Positions 33,630 through 44,546 of a stretch of 64,000 nt of DNA are shown here, piece after piece. The notes under the pieces were generated by a model. That model had not been told where the DNA came from. It saw only the letters and a program-made list of their open reading frames with translations, and ran no database searches. The position numbers and the translations under genes are program-made. Origin of the DNA: Hansfordia pulvinata (taxonomy: Eukaryota; Ascomycota; Sordariomycetes; Xylariales); contig BJKQ01000008.1 in assembly GCA_006538405.1 (NCBI GenBank), positions 1,302,001-1,366,000 of the forward strand, in the 5' to 3' direction. How positions within the stretch are numbered: the first letter of the stretch is position 1; each line of letters begins with the position of its first letter.

Positions 33630-35418
33630 CAGATACACACTAGTTAGGACCTTATGTAGCTTGATATACATACATGTAGGTATTCACATGTGTCCGCCCG
33701 TCCCATCTTAGTCATTTCCCGCGCCGCGCCCCTCTCCCCAGTCTCAATTTCTGACAGGCATGACTAAAGTAGTGGCGTACTCGTACCTTACGTATCCCCT
33801 CCCCACCCGCCCGCCCTTCTTTGTCTGTACGACTATGTGTATGTGTGTCTGTGTGCGTTCCTTTGCGTCGGGACTCGGAATGCCGAAGGGCCGAAAGCTC
33901 GCGTCCCCCTTCCTCCTTTCCCAGAAAGCCGGTGCTCCGGATCCGAACCCCCCGCCGAACGGCTCCCGCGGGGCGCTTTTGTGTGGTGAATCGTGATTGG
34001 TTAGCTCGCCAAACCAGGCAGAGAACCCGCCAGCCATGCTCGTTCCTCAGGCCGTCACTCTCTTTGTATGCAGAATCTCGAGAGAGCTTATAGACTTTTC
34101 TTCTCTCTTCTGGTTTTCTTGATTCCAAATCCCGGCCCACGTTCGGTGTCGTAGCTGGGGCGTTCTCACATGGCATGAAGCAGGAGGAGCTTCTTCGCGC
34201 AGTGGCCATAGCCGTGACCGAGCCCCTTTCGGGTGTGTCTGCCTGCCTCGCAAGTTATAGGCCGGATATATTTTTTGGGATGCTTTGGGCCTGTGGCCAC
34301 GGGAAGAATGCCAGGCTGGCCGGAGTCTCATGCTGGTAGTAGCGCGTGAGTCAACTAGCGACGAAGAGGGAAACAAGCCCTAGCCTTGCACGATCTGGCG
34401 AGAATACTCGCAGGCATTCCCTGACAGCTCGGCAATGGCGGCGGGCCTATTATTGTTCTGGTCTCAGTGGTAGGGAGCCGGCTGGTGCAAAGAGCTTGGG
34501 GCGCATTCAGGCTAGGCACTCGGACTAAAGTCTCGGCCGCTTACCATCTCGATATTCCGTGATGCCCAGGCTGCAGGCTGCAGCAGCCGAATCCTGCGAC
34601 TCTTTCTCGTGCATACTCCCCGTTTGCCCTCTGGCTGACACCCATCAGGCTACAGCCAAGATGCTAACGCGGGCGACATTGAGGCGCATCATGCCCTATA
34701 TGCTATCCTTTCTCTTCCCGCTTCCCGCAAACCACACCGAGAATACCTTGATTACGCACACATCACCACGTCTCCTTTCATCAATCTCGAGTGGCGTGCT
34801 CCGGACCTGCCTGCTGTGCTGTGCCGTCCTGCGCTAACAAAGACGGTACGACTATACCACGCAATTCTAGCTTGCCACTAGGCGGCGTAGCCTCCCTCGC
34901 GCCTGGTGGTTCCGACTCCGCGGCGGGCTCAACTCGTACGGTAGCGGCACCTGGATAATTGTTTTCCCCAGTTAGCGGCCCTTCATGAGGTCCTTATGTA
35001 GAATGAACCAGCCCCAACACCCACAACCAGTCAAGAGTGTACATTCAAGAGCCACAAGGAATGGAACCATCTCCGCTCCTCTTCTTGTTGCCTAGAGAGT
35101 GTACATGTAGGTCACGGCACAGTCATTGAGTAGTTTCGCGGGTGTCAAGAAACATATTACTGAAAATATCCCAACGACAAAACTCCAAATGGTATCTAAC
35201 ACGCCACGCCGTCTCTGTCTAAAGAGGTCCAGGTCGTAAAACATGACTGGGAACCCATTTCCCTACAGGATCTGGCTCGTGCACAAAGGATCATGGCGGT
35301 CCAGACGTAGGATCCTTCTAGAACTCGCGCCTTTCCCTTTCCTTCTAATCCAGTATACCGCTGACCCGACCTGAACAATTCGTAAAGCCGTAAACTCGTC
35401 AAGCAAGGCTGGTCGGCC
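30261..35418. other. 5.2-kb gene-poor region
   Basis: No supported gene. The long minus-strand frame at 31532-32563 is Ser/Arg/Gly-rich without domains and coincides with open frames on the other strand, as expected in GC-rich DNA. The region holds a CT microsatellite and TACTCGTA motifs near 31665, 33104 and 33778. Confidence 0.5.
33591..33626. repeat. (CT)n microsatellite
   Basis: Eighteen uninterrupted CT dinucleotides in intergenic DNA. Confidence 0.95.
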
Positions 35419-37662
35419 TTAGCGACTGCCGTAATCACTCGAGTATCCCACTTCGCCAAAGCCCTGCTGCAGCCCGCCATCGCCGAATCCGGTGCCGGGC
35501 CCGCTGACGTAGCCGCCTTCGTCGTCGTAGTCCGAGTTGTCGAAGCTGGATCGGCCGCTGACCTCTTCGTCCACGTTGCTCATGTCGTTCTGGGCCCAGT
35601 TCATCTGAGCCAAAGCCGGATACTGAGCCAGGAGGGCAGCGGGCAGGAACGTGTTGTTGGGTTCCATGGGCGGCGGGTACATTCCGGGATCCATGACAGC
35701 GCCTGAGCCCATGTTCTGCATGGACTGCATTCTCTGCTCCTCCCACTGGCGCTGGCGCTCAAGCATTTCCTCATCCAGAAGAGGCTTGATGCAGATGCGC
35801 CCGGCTTCAGAGCGGAAGTGGCGACCCAGGGCGTCGGCGCGGGCAAATCTCCGGCCGCACCCCCATTGGCCTCCGGCTTTGAGGTCACCTTTGCAAACAA
35901 ACTTCTTCTCACCAGAGTGCAGGCCTTCGTGTCGCTTCCGATCATGTTGTCGCGCAAATGCTTTACCGCATACCGTACATACGAAGGGCCGTTCGTCGGT
36001 GTGGGTGCGTAGGTGAGAGCGCAGGTTGTAGGCCCTGGTGAACCTCTTGGGGCATAGGGTGCACTGGAAAGTCGCAGGGTGCTTCTGAACGCGCTTCGTG
36101 TTGCCGCTATCCTGGGCGGCCTGATACTCCGGGTCTGCAAGCCGCAGGGCGATGACGTTGTTGGGAACTTCATTCATGGATTGACGTCTTCGAGAAGCAG
36201 CGCTCTGGCTGCCTGACCGCGAGTCGGGAACAAGAGATGCTGGAGAAACAGAGCGGGGAGCTGACGACTCTGAGCCAGCACGGCTGCGGCCAGCGTTCGC
36301 GCCCATGTGAGGAGACAGACCACCAGGGGTGGTAGACCTGGGAAGGGAACCGCCGCCGCTGTTGTAAGGGTCGGTGACGGCGCGAGGGCGGCTGCGAATT
36401 CTGCCCCTGTCGGGAGGCGTCAGGGAAGCTTGGTCAATGGCGCCCTTGGGGGGTTCGTAGCCGCCCTGTCTGGCGGTGGGGGCATAATCGATGTTGATCG
36501 CGGGCGGTGCCATGGACGGGTTCATGAGGCCATCCTGGGAATAAGGGGCATCCTGCATATAAGAACCCTCGGGGGGGAACGAAGGGAACTGCTCGACAGG
36601 GAACTGGATACTCGGAGGTGGAGGCATCGGGTAGCCAGTATTAAGGAGCATGCTGTCAGGCATCTGCTGGGTTGGGTGAAGCCTGGGCGACATGGCAGGG
36701 CTGTGCGACGGGCTGCGGCCAGGCTGCGCCATGCGGGTGTCTGAGAGGGTGAAGCTACCGAGCCCCATGACGTCTTGGTACAGGCCGTCCTGAGACTGCT
36801 GCAGTGGGGAGTGACTCGAGTCTTGGGGGTCGAAGCTGTCACTGCCGGCAAGGTTGGGGGAGGGGGCAGCGGACGAGACGTCGGAGTACTCGGACGGAGA
36901 CCTGCGGTGGGTCTGGAATTGAGCCTGGTTCCAGTCGACCTGGTTGGGAAGCAGAGCAGACTCGGGACCCAAAGAGGTATTCCGGGAGTGGTGGCCGGGC
37001 GAAGTTCCGAAGGGGTTTTGGTTGAAGGTGGGCGCTTGCTGAGAGGCTCCGGGGTCGAGCTTGAGAAGATGAGGCGGAGTGGGAGAGTGATGTGTTTGTG
37101 GAGAGGTCATGGTGGGAAAGACAGCGGGGTCGAGGCCGCTGTTATTAGTAGGTGAGAGCTCGCCAAAGAGCGGCGCGTTGTTGTCGAAAGAGTCGCCCGA
37201 ATTAGTCACGGGGGGAAAGAGAGAGAAGTCGCCGTCGTTGAACTCTGGGGCGATTAGGCTATTCTCGTCAAAGCCTCCCTGCGACGTGAAGGATTGAGAC
37301 AGATCTGTGTTGCTTGGGTCGAAGGGGGCCACGTCTGGGATGCCGTGGGGAGTATAGGACTGAGGCTGTGGCGACGACGTATCGAGGAAGGCGCTGGCGT
37401 CAGAGAAGTCACTCGCGGTCGCAGCGGGGGCGGCGGCGGCGGCAGTAGTGGCAAGCAGAGGGTCAGGGCCGGGGCTGGTGGAAGCTTCAATACCGAGACC
37501 AAGGCCTATAGTGGAGGGGTCGAGAGGCTGATGCTGGTAGGGATGAGGCGAAGGCGAGTGACTATTTCTTATACCAGGCTGTTGGTGGCCCGGGTTGGGC
37601 GAGGGCGAGCGGCCCCGAGCTGGCTGGGCGGACAGGCCCTGCTGCGATGCTTGTTGATCCAT
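35419..37662 (-). CDS. crzA: C2H2 transcription factor, CRZ1/CrzA type
   Basis: Calcineurin-responsive factor that moves to the nucleus after calcium-dependent dephosphorylation and activates ion-homeostasis and cell-wall genes. It is a single exon of 747 aa; the ATG at 37662 opens MDQQASQQGLSAQPARGR. The N-terminal 500 residues are Ser/Pro/Gln-rich with many SP sites and an Ala run. A PxIxIT-like calcineurin docking motif, PAINIDYAP, is encoded around 36480-36506. Two C2H2 fingers start near residue 534 (FQCTLCPKRFTRAYNLRSH and FVCTVCGKAFARQHDRKRH). A third, atypical finger follows (KFVCKGDLKAGGQWGCGRR then ADALGRHFRSEAGRIC), which is the CRZ1 arrangement. The tail is Gln/Met- and then Gly-rich. 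Orthology is well supported by the finger set; targets are not visible here. Confidence 0.93.
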   Translation of the reverse strand: MDQQASQQGLSAQPARGRSPSPNPGHQQPGIRNSHSPSPHPYQHQPLDPSTIGLGLGIEASTSPGPDPLLATTAAAAAPAATASDFSDASAFLDTSSPQPQSYTPHGIPDVAPFDPSNTDLSQSFTSQGGFDENSLIAPEFNDGDFSLFPPVTNSGDSFDNNAPLFGELSPTNNSGLDPAVFPTMTSPQTHHSPTPPHLLKLDPGASQQAPTFNQNPFGTSPGHHSRNTSLGPESALLPNQVDWNQAQFQTHRRSPSEYSDVSSAAPSPNLAGSDSFDPQDSSHSPLQQSQDGLYQDVMGLGSFTLSDTRMAQPGRSPSHSPAMSPRLHPTQQMPDSMLLNTGYPMPPPPSIQFPVEQFPSFPPEGSYMQDAPYSQDGLMNPSMAPPAINIDYAPTARQGGYEPPKGAIDQASLTPPDRGRIRSRPRAVTDPYNSGGGSLPRSTTPGGLSPHMGANAGRSRAGSESSAPRSVSPASLVPDSRSGSQSAASRRRQSMNEVPNNVIALRLADPEYQAAQDSGNTKRVQKHPATFQCTLCPKRFTRAYNLRSHLRTHTDERPFVCTVCGKAFARQHDRKRHEGLHSGEKKFVCKGDLKAGGQWGCGRRFARADALGRHFRSEAGRICIKPLLDEEMLERQRQWEEQRMQSMQNMGSGAVMDPGMYPPPMEPNNTFLPAALLAQYPALAQMNWAQNDMSNVDEEVSGRSSFDNSDYDDEGGYVSGPGTGFGDGGLQQGFGEVGYSSDYGSR

Positions 37663-39426
37663 GGTGTGCCAGTGGGTGGTGTTACTGAGATTAGAAACAG
37701 AGCAGACGCGGGCGGGCAGGCGAGGTTGACAGCAGACAGCGCAGCGCGCGGCGAAGTCTGCCTTGACGAGCGAGGCGCAGCAGGTCTGCGATGGAGACGG
37801 GCGAGCCGCGCGATGGGAATGGCGTGGATGATGGGGAAGGGGGGGTGTGTGGGGTGGGGTGGACTAGGAGATGGATGGAGACAGGCAGGCTTCTTGAGCC
37901 TGTTGAGGGAGAGGACTTGGTGACTTGGGCCTTTGCCGTCGGGTGGGGTGGGTCGTAGAGTTACTTGACTGCTGCTGGGGCTGCCGCCGACCGGGGCTGT
38001 GCCTAAAGAGGTCTAATGCCGATTGATTGCTGACGAGAGAGGCGGGAACCTCAGGGAGAGCGAAGAAGGTACGAGGGTACCTCTTGATAGAGGGAAAGGT
38101 ACGCGGGTACCTTTGCAGGACTGACGATCCGCCAAGACCAGGTCAGGCCCGCCGCCGTCACTGCAAGGCAAGGGGACTCTGGAGTGTGGGCACAGAGGCC
38201 AAGGAACGGAAGCCAAGCGTATGCGCAGGGCTCAGGAACGGTGTGCGGATAACCAACCGAGGATCGGATAGTATAACCCCTGCGGAATACGTACTCGCAG
38301 ATCCGACGATGCCAGGAGCTTGAGAGAGACGGGAGCTGCGTGAGAAAGGTTAGTCGCGATGCAGTAGAGTCTTGAAGGAATCAGACAAGGTAGACCACGC
38401 TATGATGGAGGCAAGCCCAGATGGAAGGATCGCATGCGGGCGTGGCTGCCCGTACGATACGCGTGGGCAAGTGCGCGCAGACAGGGCCGCGGGAGTTTGG
38501 GAGCAGACAGGTCAGATACGTACCGATGCGCGGGGGTGATTTCCTGGGCAGTTGAAGCCTTTGCTGTGCTTCTGCGTTCGGTCGTCCGAGCACTCGAAAG
38601 GGATGCGGCTGCACAGAGACCAGACAAGGATGCAGACGGGAGGGAGGACAAAACACCCAAACCGGCGAGCCAAGGGCGTTGTGCACAGGTCCCTACCGAC
38701 AGCGAGACACGATGATAGTCAAGACTGGTGTCCCTGGCAGTCTGTCTACTCGGGCCAGCCTGCGTGTTCGGTGTGCGAAGCGTGCTTGTGCAACGCCAAG
38801 TAACGTGACGGAGGAGGCTCAAGTGCGCTGCTTTGCGGGTGGCCTGGTCGTTCAACGAAGCAAGCCTCCTATGGTCTGCTAGGGCTGGGGCCACGCGGGG
38901 ATTTGCGCGACAGAATACCTATGCGAGAAGAAGTGCCGCAAGCCTCCTGGCGCCTAACGACCCGCTGAGGTGGTCTTGCTGCCCGTCTTTCCGCGGCGTC
39001 GGCAGTTTCGCATACACGCGCGGTCACGTCGTGGGCGCGCGCGGTTGACAGGTGCCACTACCGCCCCTGCTTCTGCGCGGGCTCGTGCTGATAAGGGTTC
39101 GATGCTGTGCGAGGCGGCACCCGAGGGAGGCTGTGCAACGCGGCCGTTGCCTTAGTCTGGAGTGTCGGCCCGCGCCCAGACCTGAGTGCTCCCAATGCGA
39201 ATGGCGACCGACTGGTGCTGGGTCAGTCTGCCTAGACAGACGCGCACACACGGTCAAGGTACTTGTTGCCCTGGCGGCCGCCCAAGGAGGGGGAGAATGC
39301 TGCGCTGGCTTTCTTGGGGAGTCACGACAGCTGTGGCGCGTCGAGCGTGTCGATCGCGATGCGATGGTGGAACGGGGAGCCGTTCCTGCGCGGGAAAAGT
39401 CGCTCTGATGGGCACCCTTGCGTGTG

Positions 39427-39450
39427 CGTGGGCGTGGGCGTGGGCGTGGG
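39427..39450. repeat. GGCGTG hexanucleotide repeat
   Basis: Four tandem copies of a GTGGGC unit in intergenic DNA. Confidence 0.85.
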
Positions 39451-41326
39451 AGCGCTGTGAGCTGTGCAGCTGGACCTGGGGAGGAGAGAGCAAAGAGCAG
39501 AAGGAGTGGCGGAGGCTATGGTAACCCTGACGTCGTCCTGTGTTGTGGGCTCAATATCCGACGCGGCGCGCTGTGGGATTCTATGATGAGGAAACGACCG
39601 GGGCGGTTGAGCTGTTAACCTGCGACTCTAACCTGCGACTCGTCGGAGGCAAACGAAGGGAGGGTGCGGGAAGATTGGGGGAGAGACTGTATCGCGGGCG
39701 CACGAGCGATATGCGATATGGGCGACCTGGTCGAGCTGGGTGCGGTGCGTGGGGACCAAAGTGAGGGGTGCGCTGCGCCGCGATGCGATACGATGCAATG
39801 CAATGGAATGCGGTGAGCAGGAGTGGTGTGGTGGTGCAAGACTCACTCACGTCCGCCGCGAGGGGTCGAAATCCTGGCCAGGGAAAGTGGAAGGCGAAAG
39901 CGGGCGCCCAAGAGCGCGCTTCCTACCTACGTGTACCTGGAGGCCGTTGGCTGAAGATACACATGACCCACAGCGGTGGAACAGTCTATACCTAAAGGAA
40001 GGGCCATTGCCGGGCAAAACCGCCCATTGATCTGCAGACTCGGGTAGCAGTGGAAGCCTCGAGGTAGACCTATGTAGCTATCTGCTCACCATTCAACGGT
40101 CCAAGTCCGGTGGCGGCTTCGTAGGACTTTCCCATTGACGATTTCTCATTTCGGGCACCTATGAGTAGTGAGGTACCTACCTACTTGTATCGTAAGGCAA
40201 GGCACAAAGGTACATACGCCATGTGGGGAACTTGGGGAGGTAGCTGCGTGTTTTATTGACGGACATTATCTACCAGAGATGTAGGTATCTCGCAGTGCTC
40301 ATGCCCCCTGAAGGTACGCACACAGCGCAACTGCTGTGGCAAGTGGCTGATATATGTGCACCCACTGAGGAAGGTGCTCCTGACGGGTACGACAGGAGTT
40401 TGAGGCGAGGCGAGACGGGCTTGCACTGGACTCTCTGCCCGTCGCCAGGCTATGGGATAGATGATGTACGACCGGGAAAGTTCCCACGCGCGGTGAGGAC
40501 AGCCGAGCCCCTCCAACTCCAGTCGTACCTACCCACGCTACCGTACCGGTTTCTACCAACTTTCAGAGAGTGGTGCAGGGATTCAGCTTGCCTGATAGGG
40601 ATAGAACCAGAAGGCACGGTACTTTTGGCATCATCTAAGACTTCCTCAACCACGTCCGCTCGACAAGGATACCTCATACCTTATATATTGATACCGCAGT
40701 TCGGTAGAGTTTCGGTTCGATCCATGTGGCTCTCTCTGCAGGTGGTGAGGGAAGGCGTCAGCTTACTCACGACTGCTCCAAACCCTGCTGTCGTCCTGCT
40801 TCCGCTTGCACTCGTACCTTGGATTACTTGGCAACCCTTGGGCCGGGAAGGTTGGTAAGAAGCCCGGCATTTCCATTGCCCGCGGGCGGAACGGAGTCCC
40901 GTCTGTTGTTCCCTCGCTTCCAGAAGGCTGCCAATAGCGCAAGGACAGGGAGATTGGCCCATGACGACGGGCGCTCGTTGAGCTCGATGGTTGGGGTGCA
41001 TCTAGACGGAACACACCACGTCCACTTATTATTATTAACATTCACCATCACCGTCGCAGGTGCGAGTGTCGGTTAGAAACGAAACAGAGCGATACCACTG
41101 GCGACAATTCGACTCCTCACCGCACAGACGCCTGCGATTGGCCAGAAACCGATGGGTCACGACGGGTTGACTACGAGGACCGGACCTGCTTCTGCATGCC
41201 ACCATACCAAGTATCTCTTATAACCTATGTACCTTACCTACCGTACTCGTACCTCACTTCTCAATATCATGGATGAGTGGCCTGTTATTGGCGACGGGAC
41301 TCGTCCCTGTATACAGGTCATCTACC

Positions 41327-41340
41327 TACTCGTACGAGTA
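41327..41340. repeat. Perfect palindrome TACTCGTACGAGTA
   Basis: Complete 14-bp copy of the dispersed palindromic element. Partial copies are scattered through most intergenic regions of the window. Confidence 0.8.
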
Positions 41341-41432
41341 AGCCCCTGTTTTCAGCGCTTGTGCGTGGCTTGTGGGAATACGCGTATTGTCGCACCTACG
41401 AGCTCTGCAACGCCTTGGACGTGATGGTTGAC

Positions 41433-41456
41433 CTTACCTAAGGTAAGGTACGAGTA
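41433..41456. repeat. Near-palindrome CCTTACCTAAGGTAAGG fused to TACGAGTAC
   Basis: The two dispersed motif families lie side by side here: a 17-bp near-perfect palindrome followed directly by a TACGAGTAC element. Confidence 0.7.
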
Positions 41457-42955
41457 CGCGATATGCACACAAAGTCGAGGCCAGCCGCACCCGACGTTGC
41501 TATTGGTCCATTGTCGGTTTGGCAACGTCGCAGGATGTACTCGCACCTGGGCCACTCCGTCTCTTGCTGGATCTCGAGTCGTCCCACATCTACTGGCAGA
41601 CCAGCATTGCCGGAGTCCGAGTCCGAGCTGGAGGACAGCGGTAGGGTCCGGGTGTTTTGTGCCCTGTGGAGCCGAACCGCCCTTGGGCTGTCCGCCACAT
41701 ACTTGTAAGGTAGGTACGAGTACTTCCACCTGTATGTATGTCGTTCTTCGAGTCGAAACCTGACTACATTAGGTACCTTACCTACCTACTTTATCTGACC
41801 TGCCTCTCGCACTCAAATGGCTCATCAATCATCATCCATCCATCCTGGGCGATGGGGGCGGGTCCTGAGTACAGGTATCCACCCGTACCTGTGTTTGATG
41901 CTTGCTCCTAAGGACTGCCACGCCTGGCTCCCATCACTCAGGCTCAGCCATTCGCCTTCAACGGTCTGAAGATTGAGAGTCCCGTATGACCCTCCGGGGG
42001 CTTGGCCAACCGCGATTCGGCTCCGTGCCGCCTCGTCGGGATGGTGTGGTATGGCATGTGCATGGCGGCCATGGCGTGGGCCTGGCGTGGCCGCGCGACG
42101 ACGACGGCGGCGACACTATTTCGGAGAGCCGTCGTCGTCGGCTTCGAGGAAGCGCAACAACTGCCCCAATCCGGCAGTTCTGAGTGGGGCTTCCTGCCGT
42201 TGGGCTGTGCCTGCAACGCCCTCACTACCGTAACGTAACTCACTACATGACTTTATTGTTCCTGTTCTACGGGAGTACGAGTATTCGTGAGAGTCGTATG
42301 TTGACGCTCCGCACCTTATAGTCGCGAGATGGCGAGTCCTGCCCAAGTTAGTACTTCTGTAAGTACCTAGGAGGTAGGTAAGTCCTTGACTGTCCTAGAC
42401 TCCTAGTTACCTAGATGCACTCTGTTCACCTCAGTGGACAAGAGCAGATTGGGGGCAACTCGCATTCCCACAGGCCGCGGCAGACCTACAGAATCTTCCT
42501 TCGCCCTGGGTGCCACCCATCACAGCCTCGCCCTGTGTCGCACTGTCGTCCGTATTGGATCGACGACGGCCAGGCCAGGCCGCGGCTCGTGGGGCGGCGA
42601 GGGTCCGGGAGACTGGAGCGATACGCAGGAACGCAGGAAACGGCCGTCTGGCATCAGTGGCAGCCGCTGGGTGGCTGATGGCATGATGGGCTTGTACTCC
42701 ATCACTCCCGATCACAATTCATCATCGTCGCCTGCCGGTCAGTCCGGCCGCCAGCAAAACCCAATGGGGTGGGTGGTCGAGGGGGAAGGGATAACGTGGT
42801 TTCTATTTCGGGGGCGTCCAGACGCCACGGGGTGTCCGATCCGACGTGCACAGGCCAATCGAAAATCAGCGAGGGCCTGCCTTCTTCTTAGGGCTTTGCC
42901 CAAGGCTCGCGCCACCGGTGATCTGCAGGTACGATCATGTTGCAATGGAGTGGGA

Positions 42956-43005
42956 TTGTTGTTGTTATTGTTATTGTTGTTGTGGTGGTGGTGGTGGTTA
43001 TGGTT
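42956..43005. repeat. TTG/TGG trinucleotide-rich tract
   Basis: Degenerate run of GTT, ATT and GTG triplets, intergenic. Confidence 0.8.
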
Positions 43006-44340
43006 GTTGACTGCATGGGTAGGTAGTAACGGGTCAGCCGGCAGTATCCATCCCTAGGACTCAAGGGGCAAGAAGAAATAATCTCGTCTTCCTTGCCCAT
43101 TGGTCCGAGCAGGCGACTCCGATCAGACCGGGCCGCCTCGCAACTCTCAGACATGGAACAAGATCCCACCGCAAGCTCCTCAACCGCTTGCAGGGCCTCT
43201 AATGCCGTCGTCTTTCGGAACACTCACCCGCGTGGCCGGGGTGCTTTCCCGACAGGATGCCGAGATGGGCAGGGGCATAGGGCAGAGGCAAGAACTTTTG
43301 CCAAAAAACCCCTGCCGATGGCGGCTCGCGGATTTGCCAACAGCCTTATATTTTTCAGCTGGCGGCCACTTCTGTCTATTTCGTGAGTGATGACCGCTGC
43401 CAGGGTCCCAGGAGGCGAGCTGACAGCACACGAGTCACGACTATCCACCCCCTCCCTGCGAAGGGACTCATCCATAGTAGTATACCTACATACTAATAGC
43501 TCGCAGGGCCGACAAGGGGGGGTGGTTTCGACTCGGTTGCGGATGTATGCAATCCCAGAGGCCCATGTCGATAGCTCCCTTGCCCACGTAGAGCCCGATA
43601 GAGGTGGCGGGATCATTTGATTATTTTCCCTTTTTTCTCGCCTTGTTGGTCAGAGCAGGCCTCGCCATCGTCACTTTCTATCGCCTCGCACGGGGCCAAA
43701 GAGCCAAATGGCCCCCTCCCGCAGGCTGGCTCGCCCGCGGGTGGGATGGACCCTGTCACCACCCTGACGCTTCCCCCGCCTCCAGGGCGTGTGAGTACTC
43801 GTATCCCACAGCTCAATCTCCCAATCCTCAAGACATCTACGCTGCTCATCGCCGCAGCCCTACCAATATAGGGCCGCGGGGGATGCGGGAGCCGAGGGAA
43901 TGGCATGCGACAAAGCGTCGATGGCACGACCGGGGTACAAAAGCCGGTGCATACCTAAGCATGTACAGATTGGCGATCCTAACCAAAGAAGAGGGGGCCC
44001 CAGGGGGATGAAAGAAGAAGGGAAAATAAGATGGAAAAAAAAAACAAGAAAGAGAAAAAGAGAACAGGAAAAAAATGAAACAGATTAAACAAGCCACCCG
44101 CACCAACTTCAAAGTTCAATTCGCTAATGGGCCGAGACTGATCGATTCAGTGCCCTTTCCTTTTCAACCTTCCCCATTAAACGATACACACCCGTCACCC
44201 TGGGCAGCATCTCGGATGCAGATGCCAGATACTCGTAGACATACTGAGGTCTGGCCGCACAGAGTCGGTACGAGTACTACGCAAGGTCCTCGTACGATTA
44301 CTCGTATCCAGCCGTGATCCCAGGGCCCCGGCGGCCGGGG

Positions 44341-44367
44341 GCTGTGCTGTGCTGTGCTGTGCTGTGC
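44341..44367. repeat. GCTGT pentanucleotide repeat
   Basis: Five tandem copies of GCTGT, intergenic. Confidence 0.9.
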
Positions 44368-44528
44368 GCTGTCAGGTCAAGGGCGGGCCCAAAACTGCGC
44401 TATTTTTAGTACCTGGGTACCTATGGTTTTAGTTAGCACTGCGAGAAGACTGTCGACTGCCGTTCGCTCTGCGCCGAGAGAGGGAAAGAAAACGTCATCT
44501 CCTGTGCAACGTATGTGTTGGATGTATG

Positions 44529-44546
44529 TATGTGTGTGTGTGTGTG
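44529..44546. repeat. (TG)n microsatellite
   Basis: About nine TG dinucleotides, intergenic, next to ATGT repeats. Confidence 0.9.

Noticed and set aside
40256..40858. 200-codon plus-strand frame
   Set aside because: No domain or family feature, and it crosses TACTCGTA-type intergenic motifs.
42434..43057. 207-codon plus-strand frame
   Set aside because: Ends in a translated GTT/GTG microsatellite and lacks any domain.
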